From contig CAVYDY010000003.1 in the NCBI GenBank assembly GCA_963767495.1, positions 124,001 to 188,000 of the forward strand: 64,000 nt of DNA, given 5' to 3'. Position 1 is the stretch's first letter. The number at the start of each line of letters is the position of its first letter. Position numbers and translations under genes: made by a program. Below the pieces are notes generated by a model, which had not been told where the DNA came from, ran no database searches, and saw only the letters and a list, made by a program, of their open reading frames with translations. This DNA is from JAACFF01 sp963767495 (GTDB taxonomy: Bacteria; Chloroflexota; Anaerolineae; Promineifilales; Promineifilaceae). Below, piece by piece: positions 18,014 to 27,348 of the stretch.

Positions 18014-19242
18014 TCCCCTATTTCATAATGGCCGTACTTTATCTCTCGATGGCATTTCTGATGGCGCTGGATGTAGCGTTGGTTGATTGGCATATATTAC
18101 CCTGGTTCAACGGCACGGTCTGGCTGCGTGTCCATTTCATCACCCTAGGCGTCTTGACGGAGATTATCTTCGCCGTCATGCCGGCGCTGGCAGCCATCTA
18201 TTATCGCCTGCCGCGGCCGAAATTTCGCTGGGATATCTGGCTGTTATTAAACGCGGGTATTCTGACGCTCTTGGTCGGTATGCCCCTGGTGAATCACTTG
18301 CTCATCTTCATAGGGGGTACGCTGATCTTTGTGGCGACAGGGCTGCTGCTCGTACAACTGGTCCAGATGCGACCGCAAAACCAGCAGCAGGAAACAACTG
18401 GAACCAGCCATGCCGGGCAAAAGTTCTACATTGCCGGGTTGGCCTATTTTCTCCTGGGCATCATTGTCGGCACCGGGATATTTCTCGGGTGGGCGGCGCC
18501 GCTGCGCATCAGTACGCCCGTTGAAGTCCATATCCACGCCAACAATTGGGGCCTGATGTCTCTGGTTTTTGCGGGACTTATCGTCGATCTGTATCCTGTG
18601 TGGGCGAAACGGCCGTTGGCCAACCCAAAAACAATCACGCCTATCTTTTGGATGATGACTGTGGGCGCTTTTGGCCTGATCTTCGGTCCCTGGTTTGAAA
18701 ATACAATCCTGCTCGTCCCCGGTCTTCTTCTGCATCTGGCCGCCACATTCTGGCTGCTGTACAACGTTATTAAACCATTATGGGGCGATCGCGAAGCATG
18801 GACGGTGGGCCTTCTGCACATCGTTCTATCCTATGCTTGGCTTCTGGCGCCTATCCTGATGGCGCCGGCCGTGCTGTTTAAAGTGCCGGGGCTCCCCGTC
18901 AGCACAATTGAGGGCAACGCCCCTCAGGCCCTGATCTATGGCTGGCTCTTGCAGTTCGCCTTTGCTGTCGTGCCCTATTTTTTCATGCGCCTCTTCTTGC
19001 CTGACGAACCCGCCCGCCTGGGAGGTACGCGGTTCAGTCTGTTGGCGGTTAACTTAGGCAGCGCCTTTCTATGGGCCGGTATATTCATCGCACCCGTGCG
19101 GGGGACCCTGTATGGCATCGCTTATCTCCTGTGGGCATTGGCGATGCTGCCTATTCTGGTCGATCTGTGGCGCGTTACGCGCACCGGGATCGATAGACTG
19201 GAAAGCGATGGAGAACCAACAATGTTGCAAAGCGATGGATAG
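18010..19242 (+). CDS. NnrS/heme-copper-oxidase-subunit-I-like membrane protein
   Basis: A 410-residue protein with about 12 membrane helices. Histidines lie within or next to helices in patterns reminiscent of CcoN or NnrS: LRVHFITLGVLTEIIFA, PLVNHLLIFIGG, VHIHANNWGLMSLVFAG and VGLLHIVLSYAWLLAP. There is no canonical heme-copper set with the HPEVY motif of a true oxidase, so it is unlikely to reduce oxygen itself; NnrS-like proteins act in nitric oxide tolerance. Translation is coupled to the preceding small membrane protein through ATGA. The nearby Crp-type regulator fits a respiratory or nitrosative role. Confidence 0.6.
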   Translation: MIPYFIMAVLYLSMAFLMALDVALVDWHILPWFNGTVWLRVHFITLGVLTEIIFAVMPALAAIYYRLPRPKFRWDIWLLLNAGILTLLVGMPLVNHLLIFIGGTLIFVATGLLLVQLVQMRPQNQQQETTGTSHAGQKFYIAGLAYFLLGIIVGTGIFLGWAAPLRISTPVEVHIHANNWGLMSLVFAGLIVDLYPVWAKRPLANPKTITPIFWMMTVGAFGLIFGPWFENTILLVPGLLLHLAATFWLLYNVIKPLWGDREAWTVGLLHIVLSYAWLLAPILMAPAVLFKVPGLPVSTIEGNAPQALIYGWLLQFAFAVVPYFFMRLFLPDEPARLGGTRFSLLAVNLGSAFLWAGIFIAPVRGTLYGIAYLLWALAMLPILVDLWRVTRTGIDRLESDGEPTMLQSDG

Positions 19243-19440
19243 CTCATTCACTTCTGCTTTTTAGTAGGCAGGGTCTGAATATTTGTTCGCGCGCCTATGA
19301 GCACGGTTTCTCCTTATTTGGTAAAGTTAACCATGCATAAAGATCTATGCTATTAAGTACCTGACCCATACCCGATGGACAGGGTCGCAGCGATTCGGAC
19401 AGATCTAGGCGACCTTTGGCACGCAGCAGAAGGTGACAAG

Positions 19441-21675
19441 ATGAGTGAGCAGGTCCAGAGCGGAGGTTGGCGGGGCCGATTTCGACTGCGCAGCTCGGAA
19501 ACGGCCGGGGATAACCGGTTTGGCACGTTGGCCGGTGTTTTTGTTCCGACTATTCTCACGATTTTGGGCGCGATCATGTATCTGCGCCTGGGTTGGGTTA
19601 CCGGTAATGCCGGCCTGCTTGGCGCTCTACTGATCATCTTCCTGGCGCATGTGATCACATTTACGACCGGACTCTCTGTCTCTTCGGTGGCCACGAACAC
19701 GCGGGTGGGGGCGGGCGGCGCTTTTGCGATCATCTCCCAATCGCTGGGCATTGAAATCGGCGGCAGTGTTGGCGTACCGCTTTTCCTGGCCCAGGCCATT
19801 TCCGTCTCCCTTTATGTGCTGGCTTTTTCCGAAGCGTTGATCAGCCTTATTCCTCCCGAAAGCAGCATCACTTTGTGGATGGTTTCGCTTGTGGCTTTTA
19901 TCCTGGTGTTTGGCATCGCCTACATCAGCGCCCGTTTCGCCTCGCGTATTCAGTTTCTGATCTTGATTGGCATTGCCCTTTCTCTGGTATCGATACTTCT
20001 GGGCGGCGTCGCGCTGGCCAGAGAAGGGGCGTTGATCGAATCACCGGTGCTCTGGGGAGCCTTCAGCGAATCTAATTTCTGGACAACCTTCGCTGTTTTC
20101 TTCCCCGCAGTAACGGGCATTATGACCGGGATCAGTATGAGCGGCGCGCTGCGCCACCCACGCCGCAGTATTCCCCTGGGCACGATGAGCGCTATTGTTG
20201 TCGGGTTTGTCATTTATTTCGCCCTGACCTACTGGCTTGTACGCGTGGCGACGCCGCAGGAGTTGTTGAATAATTCAACGGTCATGGTCGATAAAGCGTT
20301 GTGGGGCTGGGCAGTCTATGTGGGTATGTTGGGGGCTACATTCTCGTCGGCATTGGGATCGCTGGTGGCGGCGCCGCGCGTGATGCAGGCGCTGGCCAGC
20401 AAGCGGGTGCTGCCCGGGAGCGACTTCTTGGCCAAGGAATCGGTAAGTGGGGAGCCGCGTAATGCGGCCGTTGCCACCGGCTTACTCGCCCTGGCCGCGC
20501 TGCTCTGGGCGTTGTCGGCCGGCGGCATCAACTCTGTCGCCCAGGTGATCACGATGTTTTTCATGATCACTTACGCGATGTTGAACCTGGTGATATTGAC
20601 CGAACAGCAGCTGCGCATGGTTAGTTTTCGCCCCACACTACACATCCCAAAACTGGTGCCGCTGATCGGCTTGATCGGCTGCGTAGTGATTATGGCTTTG
20701 ATCGCACCGCTGTTTAGCCTGATCGCCGGTATTCTGATCTTTGCTCTGTATATTGTGCTTTCACGCCGCAGCCTGGTTGACGATCGAAATGATATTCGCA
20801 GCGGCCTCTTTTTCACGCTTGCTGAATGGGCGGCGGTGAATGCCAGCCAGATGCCTTCGGCGCCGCAGCGGACCTGGAAACCGGTGGTGTTGGCTCCGGT
20901 CAGTAACTCGAGCGCCCTGCGCGGCACCTATCGCTTCTTGTGGGCGCTGACCTGGCCGCAGGGGGGAGTGCATGCCCTGGGTATTTACGCTGACTCACAG
21001 GATGAAGTGAAGCTGCAAGAATTGGAGTCGTTGACCGATGGCTTTGTAAATGATGGTATCTACGCCAATGCGACCTTTTTGGAGGAAGCGGACTTTGTCA
21101 ATGGGGTGCGGGCGACAACGCAGGTTCTGCGCAAGACGTTTTTCCGGCCGAATATACTGCTGCTGCGTCTGAAAGTGGACAGCGATCTGGATGAACTGCA
21201 GGCGCTGGTTGATAAAACGGCCGCCTACAGTATGGGCATCTTGCTGCTCTATAACCACCCGCTCAATGGCATGGGGCGTGAGCAGTTGATCAATGTGTGG
21301 GTCTCCAACCAGGGGCCGAAGTGGGAGCTGGACCTCGGGTTGAGCAATCTCGATCTGGCATTACTGGTAGCTTACCAGCTGGCGCGAAATTGGGACGGCC
21401 GTATTAATCTTTGCATGGCTGTCGACGATGAACAGGCGCAGGCGGAAGCGTATCTTAGTCGCTTGATCAGGTTAATTCGACTGCCATCGACGACAAACAG
21501 TGAGGTCATTATGCGGCCGTTCAGCGAGGCGATTGCCGCGGCGCCGTCGGCGGACCTCAATATATTCGGCCTGTCGCACGAACCTGATTTACGGTTTTGC
21601 CAGCGTCTGGTGGCGGAGATCGACACGAGTGTCGTGTTCGTGCGCGATTCTGGTGAAGAGAGCGCGATGGCGTAA
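19441..21675 (+). CDS. Cation-chloride cotransporter family (SLC12-like) permease
   Basis: A 744-residue protein of the APC superfamily. The N-terminal part (about 18-475) has twelve helices with the family signatures GVFVPTILTILGAIMYLRLG and NTRVGAGGAFAIISQSLGIE. The C-terminal 250 residues are soluble and resemble the cytosolic domain of SLC12 proteins (LDLGLSNLDLALLVAYQLAR). The frame is open to 19375, but ATG 19441 follows AGAAGGTG. Homologues move Na+, K+ and Cl- or amino acids; the ion is not predictable. It lies within a row of plus-strand genes after the NnrS-like gene and before the cupin. Confidence 0.85.
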   Translation: MSEQVQSGGWRGRFRLRSSETAGDNRFGTLAGVFVPTILTILGAIMYLRLGWVTGNAGLLGALLIIFLAHVITFTTGLSVSSVATNTRVGAGGAFAIISQSLGIEIGGSVGVPLFLAQAISVSLYVLAFSEALISLIPPESSITLWMVSLVAFILVFGIAYISARFASRIQFLILIGIALSLVSILLGGVALAREGALIESPVLWGAFSESNFWTTFAVFFPAVTGIMTGISMSGALRHPRRSIPLGTMSAIVVGFVIYFALTYWLVRVATPQELLNNSTVMVDKALWGWAVYVGMLGATFSSALGSLVAAPRVMQALASKRVLPGSDFLAKESVSGEPRNAAVATGLLALAALLWALSAGGINSVAQVITMFFMITYAMLNLVILTEQQLRMVSFRPTLHIPKLVPLIGLIGCVVIMALIAPLFSLIAGILIFALYIVLSRRSLVDDRNDIRSGLFFTLAEWAAVNASQMPSAPQRTWKPVVLAPVSNSSALRGTYRFLWALTWPQGGVHALGIYADSQDEVKLQELESLTDGFVNDGIYANATFLEEADFVNGVRATTQVLRKTFFRPNILLLRLKVDSDLDELQALVDKTAAYSMGILLLYNHPLNGMGREQLINVWVSNQGPKWELDLGLSNLDLALLVAYQLARNWDGRINLCMAVDDEQAQAEAYLSRLIRLIRLPSTTNSEVIMRPFSEAIAAAPSADLNIFGLSHEPDLRFCQRLVAEIDTSVVFVRDSGEESAMA

Positions 21676-21742
21676 GAAGCCATTCAACCGGTCAGCTGAC
21701 ACGCTGATTGGCTGACCAACTATCCAAATGAGGTGATAAGGA

Positions 21743-22078
21743 ATGAACGAAAAATCTTATTCGCATACGGCCGTCAAGGATTTGAGCGCGCTGGTAGAGG
21801 AGGCGCCGGAAGACTCGATTGTGAGCCGTACGGTGTTCAAGGATGGGGACGCGCGCGTGATCCTGTTTGTCTTCGCGCCGGGCGAAAAACTGTCTGAACA
21901 TACGAGTTCTTATCCGGCGATACTGCATTTTCTGGAAGGGGAAGCAGTGTTGACTTTGGGAGAAGAAACGATGGCGGCGCAGCCGGGTACGTGGGTACAT
22001 ATGGCGGCGAACCTGCCGCACAGCGTTGAGGCCCGTACAGAGGTGAGAATGTTGTTGACGATGCTGGTGAATGGTTGA
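21743..22078 (+). CDS. Small single-domain cupin
   Basis: A 111-residue beta-barrel protein. Motif 1 is reduced (EHTSSYPAILHFLEGEAVLT) and motif 2 is PGTWVHMAANLPHSVEA. The residues His, His and Glu usual for metal binding are only partly present, with His in EHTSS, ILHFLEGE and LPHSV. ATAAGGA is placed properly before ATG 21743. The stop overlaps the beginning of the next gene, so the two are coupled. A sensor or thiol dioxygenase-like role next to redox membrane proteins is possible but unproven. Confidence 0.8.
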   Translation: MNEKSYSHTAVKDLSALVEEAPEDSIVSRTVFKDGDARVILFVFAPGEKLSEHTSSYPAILHFLEGEAVLTLGEETMAAQPGTWVHMAANLPHSVEARTEVRMLLTMLVNG

Positions 22079-23408
22079 TAGCTTGATTTCCCCTAACAAA
22101 AAACAAGAAGCAGAGCACTCTACAGTTACAGACGATAGAACACAGAAAACGGACGGCTTCATGGTCACTCCTCAGTACAGGCGGTTATGGTTCGCGGCGC
22201 TGGCTATTTTTATTCTGGCGGGGCTGACCGGCGCTTTTATGCGCTTTGGCTTGATCTACGGCTTCCCCTGGGGCTTGCAGTTCGGGAATGTGCGCCACGC
22301 ACATTCCCATGTGATGTATTTCGGTTGGGTGACGCCGGCGCTGATGTGTCTGATCGCCGCGCAGCTGCCGGCTGTGACGGGCCGCTCGCTGTCAGCACGG
22401 TTTCGCGGGCCGGTGGTGATGTCGCTCTTGGGCGGGCTGCTGGCTTATGTGCCCTTCTTACTCTATGGCTACGCGCCGGCGAACATCGGCGGCCGGCAGG
22501 TGCCGCTTTCGGTAGTCACAGCCGGGTTCAATGTCATTGGCTGGTATTGGTTTGTGTGGGTCTATTGGCAGGAGACACGCGGTGCGGCGCGCAATTACCC
22601 TCTACAGTTGTGGGACGGGGCGCTGGTATTCCTACTGTTCGCTTCGCTGGGGGCATGGGGATTGGCGATAATCACCCGGTTGGGCATACAAGACCCGTTC
22701 TGGTCATTGGCGATGACGCACATATTCCTGGATACCTTCTCCTATGGCTGGTTTATTCTTGGCGTATTGGGCGTGGCGTATGTGACACGGCCGTATCTGG
22801 CCGGTAATAAAGTCGCGCGATGGAGCATTAACCTGGTGGTAATTGGCATGCCGGTCATTTTCTTACTGGGCATGCCGCTGCATGTGGTGCCGGCCATTAT
22901 GCGCTGGCTGGGCGCGTTGGGCGCGCTGCTGGTGGCGGTGGGGTTGATCGGGCATATCTGGGTGCTGTGGAGGACAGTGGAAAATGGAGAACTGGGACCA
23001 GGAAACTGGGAACGGTGGCGGCTGCCGCTGCTGTTTCTGGGACTGACGGCGGTGACGTTGGTGGCTACGGGGGTGCCGGCGGTGGCGCGTTGGGCGGTGG
23101 TCAGCGGCGTGCGCGTATTGTATTTGCACTGGATGCTGTTGGGCTTCGTGACCTTGGGACTGGTGACAGGCGCGCAGGAGAAGTGGGGGAGAACGGCCGT
23201 GGCGGGGTGGCGCTGGATGGCGGCGGCGATCCTGATCTTGATCGTGAGCCTGATCCCGCTGACGACGCTCTGGCCGGCAGCGCTGCGCGGCGATTGGACG
23301 CGGTATTTTGCGGCGATTGCGGCGCTGTTTCCGGCGATTGCGGCGCTGGTCATGATGGTTAAGTCAAGAAAATCAGCAGCGGGACATTCCGTAGGCGCTG
23401 GCGAATAG
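22071..23408 (+). CDS. Second heme-copper-oxidase-subunit-I-like membrane protein
   Basis: A 445-residue protein with about 12 helices. Histidines sit in NVRHAHSHVMYFGWV, SLAMTHIFLDTFSYG, MPLHVVPAIMRW and VLYLHWMLLGFVTLG, a layout resembling CcoN-like proteins but without the tyrosine cross-link motif. The start at 22071 overlaps the cupin stop; ATG 22161 (MVTPQYRRLW), which would remove a polar 30-residue head, is an alternative. It resembles in general style the protein at 18010 and may be its partner in the same Crp-linked group. Function unknown. Confidence 0.6.
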   Translation: MVDSLISPNKKQEAEHSTVTDDRTQKTDGFMVTPQYRRLWFAALAIFILAGLTGAFMRFGLIYGFPWGLQFGNVRHAHSHVMYFGWVTPALMCLIAAQLPAVTGRSLSARFRGPVVMSLLGGLLAYVPFLLYGYAPANIGGRQVPLSVVTAGFNVIGWYWFVWVYWQETRGAARNYPLQLWDGALVFLLFASLGAWGLAIITRLGIQDPFWSLAMTHIFLDTFSYGWFILGVLGVAYVTRPYLAGNKVARWSINLVVIGMPVIFLLGMPLHVVPAIMRWLGALGALLVAVGLIGHIWVLWRTVENGELGPGNWERWRLPLLFLGLTAVTLVATGVPAVARWAVVSGVRVLYLHWMLLGFVTLGLVTGAQEKWGRTAVAGWRWMAAAILILIVSLIPLTTLWPAALRGDWTRYFAAIAALFPAIAALVMMVKSRKSAAGHSVGAGE

Positions 23409-23433
23409 CCTCTGAAAAATAGGAGAACGGACC

Positions 23434-23859
23434 ATGCGATTCAAAGAGATTGTATTTCTATTAACCATGCTTCTTATCATGCTGGCGGCGGCTGGCTGTT
23501 CATCTCCCGCAGAACCGGCGGGGCTTGCCAACCCGGCGTCTGTTTACTGCGGCGAACAGGGTGGTGAACTGGACATTCGTAAGGATGCCGATGGTGGTGA
23601 GGTTGGCTACTGCCAGTTCGATGATGGCAGCGAGTGTGAGGAGTGGGCCTTTTTTCGTAGGGACTGCCAGAAAGGGGAATTTCCTGCCTCGACACAGCTG
23701 GCCAATCCAGCGGCCGTTTATTGCAGCGAGCAGGGGGCCGCGTACGAAATCCGCGAGCATGATGACGGCGGCCAGTATGGCGTCTGCATCTTCGACGATG
23801 GCAGCGAATGTGATGCGTGGGATTTCTTTCGCGAGGAATGCGCGCCGGGAGAGGGCTAA
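23434..23859 (+). CDS. Lipoprotein with two tandem DUF333 domains
   Basis: A 141-residue exported lipoprotein: the signal segment ends LAAAGC with Cys22 as lipidation site. Two copies of the Cys-containing DUF333 module follow, both reading LANPA(S/A)VYC.EQG, then GEVGYCQFDDGSECEEW or QYGVCIFDDGSECDAW and a terminal Cys. DUF333 proteins are often named hemolysin-like but the role is unproven; some inhibit or interact with peptidases. Four Cys in each module suggest disulfides in the periplasm-like space. AGGAGAA precedes the ATG. Confidence 0.85.
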   Translation: MRFKEIVFLLTMLLIMLAAAGCSSPAEPAGLANPASVYCGEQGGELDIRKDADGGEVGYCQFDDGSECEEWAFFRRDCQKGEFPASTQLANPAAVYCSEQGAAYEIREHDDGGQYGVCIFDDGSECDAWDFFREECAPGEG

Positions 23860-23910
23860 AGCGTGGCCGTGTGATCTACTAAGAAGCTAGTCTGCCAACC
23901 CCAACCCATT

Positions 23911-26160
23911 CTACAGTCGCGGTTTCTTGGCTCGCTTGTGGGCGCGGCGCATCTGCGTGGTCTGGAACTCGCGCACCGATTCGCCCGGCGCGGGATGGCG
24001 CAGCGTGTATTGGCCGTCAGCCTCGACATCCCAAGCGGAATAGTTGTCTTTGAGCGCATCTTCCAATAACTGCTCCAGCTGCTCTTTGTAGCGGGGGTCT
24101 TCAATGGGCGTGATTAGCTCCACGCGGCTTTTCAGGTTGCGTGTGCGCCAGTCGGCGCTGCCGATGAAGATTTTCGACTCGCCATTGTTGTGGAAATAGT
24201 AGATGCGGTCGTGCTCCAGAAAACGGCCGAGAATGCTGATAATGCGTATATTGTCACTGTAGCCGGGCAGATTGGGACGCAGCATGGTGTGGCCACGCAG
24301 AATAAGATCGATCTGCACGCCGGCCTGCGAAGCTTGGTATAGACGGCGGATGATGCCGCGATCGTCCAGGGCATTGAACTTGGCAATAATACGGCCGTTA
24401 CCGTGTTTTTCCTGATTAGCGATTTCCTGTTCGATGAGTTTGTAGAAGCGCGTGCGCATATGGTGCGGCGCGACGAGCACTTTTTCATAGGATTGGGCCG
24501 GCGCGAATCCAGTCAGTGAATGAAAGAGGTTGACCACGTCATGGCCGATGATCGGATCGGCCGTCATCAAGCCAAGATCGGTATAAAGGCGGGCGGTCTT
24601 AGAATTGTAGTTACCGGTGCCGATGTGGCAGTAGGTGCGAATGCCGTCCGTATCCTGACGCACGATCAGCGTCGTTTTGGCATGCGTCTTCAAGCCTACG
24701 AGCCCGTAGGCGACGTGTACACCGGAGTTTTCCAGCATCCGGCCCCATTCGATATTATTGGCTTCATCAAACCGGGCCTTGACTTCGACAAGTACAGCGA
24801 CCTGTTTGCCGCTTTCGCCGGCGCGCATCAATGCTTTCATTATCGGAGAATCATCCGACGTGCGGTAGAGGGTTTGCTTGATGGCCATGACGCGGTCATC
24901 CTTGGCTGCTTCTTCGAGCAGTCGCTGGACGCTGACGCCAAAAGAGTCGTAGGGATGGTAGACCATCAAGTCCCCATGGCGCATAATGGCGAAAATGTCT
25001 TTCGTTTCCTTGGTCTCGCCCTCATGCTGTAGTTCATAAGGCACGGCCGGCTCAAATGGCTCGTAGTGAAAGGCGGGCATATTCAAGTCGGCGATCTGGA
25101 AACAGCCGGTGAGATCGAGCAGGCCGTCCACTTCATAAATATTCGGGCCGGCCAAGCCGAGCTCGCGCAGGAGCACACCGCGGTCGTAGATGGGCATGCC
25201 GCTGTCTACTTCCAGACGCACCACGGGTGCGAAGCGACGCTCGCGCAGTTCTTCGGAAATCATGGCCAAAAGATCGTCGGCCACTTCTTCGTCGCGGCTG
25301 ACATCAGCGTTGCGCGTGATGCGGAAGGGGTGAACGCTCCTGACGATCATGCCCGGGAAGAGCTCGTCAGCATGGCGGGCGATTAACTGCTCAACCGGCA
25401 GCACGCGCAGCGCCGTCTGGCCTTCGCTGTCGGGCACGCGCAGCCAGCGCCTGGGGGGTGTCTTGAGGCGTACGAAATGGGTGGTGCCATGCTTGGGATG
25501 CTCCAGAATGACGGCCAGGGAAAGGCTGAGGTTGGAAATGAAGGGGAAGGGGTGGCCGGGGTCGACGGTGAGCGGCGTCAGGATCGGGTAGATTTCTTTG
25601 CGAAAATGTTTGTGCAGCTGCGCTTGCTGTTCAGGATCGAGCTGATCGTAGTCACAGACGTCGAGGTCGGCTTGTTGGCGAAGCGCGGGGCGCAAAACAT
25701 CTTCCCAGGTCGCGGTCATCGTCTTGTGCATGAGTAAGGTGGCTTCGTGCAATAGGATCAGCTGTTCGCTGGGCGTACGGCCGTCGATGGAGAGCTCGCG
25801 CACGCCGGCCGCTTCCTGGCGCTTCAGACCACCGACGCGCTTTTGCGTGAATTCGTCCAGGTTGCTGGCCGTTATCGCCACAAAACGGACCCGTTCGAGC
25901 AGCGGAATGCGCTCGTCCATCGCCAGATGCAGCACGCGCCAATTGAAATCTATCCAGCTCAGCTCTTTATTGAAGTAGAGGGCCGGGTCTTTCAGGCCGG
26001 CATCCTGGGGAACGGGCTGCGGCTTAACCGCTTTGGGTAAACTGAACGGCGCTTCTTGTCCCTCTTCACGGCCGTTGCTGGAAGCCGGGGTTTTGGGCTC
26101 GACAAGTATGGTCTCGCTGTCTGTGTCGATTTCGGAGGGAATCTCTTGAAGTGAGCTCAT
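23911..26160 (-). CDS. ppk1: Polyphosphate kinase 1
   Basis: A 749-residue enzyme that reversibly makes inorganic polyphosphate from ATP. LYFNKELSWIDFNWRVLHLA is the start of the N domain; the middle and C domains follow in order. The autophosphorylated histidine is in TYCHIGTGNYNSKTARLYTD, and the conserved arginines of the PLD-like catalytic core are in IKQTLYRTSDDS. The frame is open to 26256, but ATG 26160 follows AAGGGTGG and gives the usual length. It diverges from a small membrane protein, and a -10 lies at 26221-26226. Confidence 0.97.
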   Translation of the reverse strand: MSSLQEIPSEIDTDSETILVEPKTPASSNGREEGQEAPFSLPKAVKPQPVPQDAGLKDPALYFNKELSWIDFNWRVLHLAMDERIPLLERVRFVAITASNLDEFTQKRVGGLKRQEAAGVRELSIDGRTPSEQLILLHEATLLMHKTMTATWEDVLRPALRQQADLDVCDYDQLDPEQQAQLHKHFRKEIYPILTPLTVDPGHPFPFISNLSLSLAVILEHPKHGTTHFVRLKTPPRRWLRVPDSEGQTALRVLPVEQLIARHADELFPGMIVRSVHPFRITRNADVSRDEEVADDLLAMISEELRERRFAPVVRLEVDSGMPIYDRGVLLRELGLAGPNIYEVDGLLDLTGCFQIADLNMPAFHYEPFEPAVPYELQHEGETKETKDIFAIMRHGDLMVYHPYDSFGVSVQRLLEEAAKDDRVMAIKQTLYRTSDDSPIMKALMRAGESGKQVAVLVEVKARFDEANNIEWGRMLENSGVHVAYGLVGLKTHAKTTLIVRQDTDGIRTYCHIGTGNYNSKTARLYTDLGLMTADPIIGHDVVNLFHSLTGFAPAQSYEKVLVAPHHMRTRFYKLIEQEIANQEKHGNGRIIAKFNALDDRGIIRRLYQASQAGVQIDLILRGHTMLRPNLPGYSDNIRIISILGRFLEHDRIYYFHNNGESKIFIGSADWRTRNLKSRVELITPIEDPRYKEQLEQLLEDALKDNYSAWDVEADGQYTLRHPAPGESVREFQTTQMRRAHKRAKKPRL

Positions 26161-26220
26161 CTGTTTTGCCACCCTTTGTACCTGTGAGTCATACTGCTCT
26201 TTATGGTGAAATCGCTTTCT

Positions 26221-26226
26221 ATTATA
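26221..26226 (-). promoter_or_regulatory. Likely -10 element of the ppk1 promoter
   Basis: On the minus strand this is a perfect TATAAT, about 61 bases before the ppk1 ATG. No clear -35 is at the right distance. Confidence 0.45.
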
Positions 26227-26381
26227 CACGATCCTTACAACTCTCTCTTGAAACATGCGGCGAAGCCATTGAAGTTGAAACGGCCGGGAAGCATCTTCCC
26301 TCCGTATGAGTTTTATGCAATACTAGAGAGAACAGACGGTATGGCGCAGTATCCGGCAGTCCGCACTCATTCGGGGGATCC

Positions 26382-26867
26382 ATGAGCAAGAATAATCAGA
26401 ACGAGAAATACGAGAAAGAAGAGGAAAAAAACGAAAAAGATCGGGCGGGGCAGGAAGAAAAGTCCTTCGAGGAAAAGTGGCGGCGGGACTCGCTTGGCGC
26501 AATCGTCTGGGCGCTGATCTTGATGTGGGCCGGGGCGGTGTTCCTGGCCAGCAATCTGGGAATGCTGGGCGCTTTTAACGCGCTTCTGGCCAGCATCGGA
26601 TTGCAAACGGCCGAACTGCCCTTTAAGCTGCCTTTCCTGCATCTCAATGCGTGGTCGCTGATCTTCGCCGGTGCCGGTGTTCTGCTGCTGGCTGAGGTGA
26701 TTATCCGCCTGATCATCCCGTCTTACCGCCGCCCGGTGTTGGGAACAGCGATTCTGGCGGTCATCGCCCTGGGCATTGGCCTGGGTTCCTGGGGGTTGAT
26801 TTTTCCCCTGGTCTTGATAGTCGCCGGGCTGGCGATCCTATTGGGGGCACTCTTCAGACCGAAGTGA
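26382..26867 (+). CDS. Membrane protein with charged N-terminal tail (LiaF/DUF5668-like)
   Basis: A 161-residue protein. Residues 1-38 are almost all charged (many Lys and Glu), then three or four membrane segments follow: IVWALILMWAGAVFLASNLG, a segment around NAWSLIFAGAGVLLLAEVII, and two at the end. The segment WPL/GL-like architecture resembles the membrane part of LiaF and DUF5668 proteins, which often occur in envelope stress systems. GGGGGA precedes the ATG. It diverges from ppk1 without an obvious partner. Confidence 0.6.
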   Translation: MSKNNQNEKYEKEEEKNEKDRAGQEEKSFEEKWRRDSLGAIVWALILMWAGAVFLASNLGMLGAFNALLASIGLQTAELPFKLPFLHLNAWSLIFAGAGVLLLAEVIIRLIIPSYRRPVLGTAILAVIALGIGLGSWGLIFPLVLIVAGLAILLGALFRPK

Positions 26868-26921
26868 GCAAGAATCTCGTGATCCGGTTAAGCAGCCAAC
26901 ACATTGGTGGTTGCTCGACTA

Positions 26922-26930
26922 TGCTATAAT
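26922..26930 (+). promoter_or_regulatory. Extended -10 promoter of the small helical protein gene
   Basis: TGCTATAAT at 26922-26930 is a perfect extended -10. A TTGGTG at 26904-26909 is a possible -35 at 15 bases. The leader is about 40 bases with AAAGGAGC as ribosome site. Confidence 0.65.
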
Positions 26931-26976
26931 GCCCAGGGTACGCGCAAGCAGACAGAAGAAACCAAAGGAGCACGAG

Positions 26977-27240
26977 ATGACATACGAAAAAGCAGTAAAC
27001 GCCCTGGTGGATGCGAAGTTGTTGGACAAAGAAGATACCAAGGCAGCGGTGACGGCCCTACAAGCACACTCAGTTGAATTCACCTACCCGGATTGGGCGG
27101 CGGCATTGGAGAAGGCCGGCTTGATCAAAGGCAAGGATGTCGAGAAAGCGGCTGAGGTTATGCAAGAGGCAGGCGATAAGGAAGCAAAAGAAAGCGGCGC
27201 CGACTATGACGACGCCCTGCGTAATGCCGGTATTCTCTGA
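26977..27240 (+). CDS. Small helical protein of unknown function
   Basis: An 87-residue acidic soluble protein, nearly all helix by composition. It contains repeated motifs of the form ALVDAKLLDKED and AALEKAGLIKGKD, each resembling half of a short helical bundle, and ends DDALRNAGIL. The frame opens with a TTG at 26911, but the ATG at 26977 after AAAGGAG is clearly the start. I do not recognise a family. A strong promoter directly upstream suggests abundant expression. Confidence 0.7.
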   Translation: MTYEKAVNALVDAKLLDKEDTKAAVTALQAHSVEFTYPDWAAALEKAGLIKGKDVEKAAEVMQEAGDKEAKESGADYDDALRNAGIL

Positions 27241-27348
27241 TAGTAACAGCCACAACAAATAGACCAACACCTCAACTGAACTGAAGAAACCGGCACTGCC
27301 GCGTGTTTCGCCGATCCCCTGTCAGGCCGCGCGGCGGGTCGGATGCGG

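Noticed and set aside
18010..19242. True cbb3-type oxygen reductase subunit I
   Set aside because: The HPEVY-type motif and the full set of heme and copper histidines are not seen, and no CcoO or CcoP gene is next to it.
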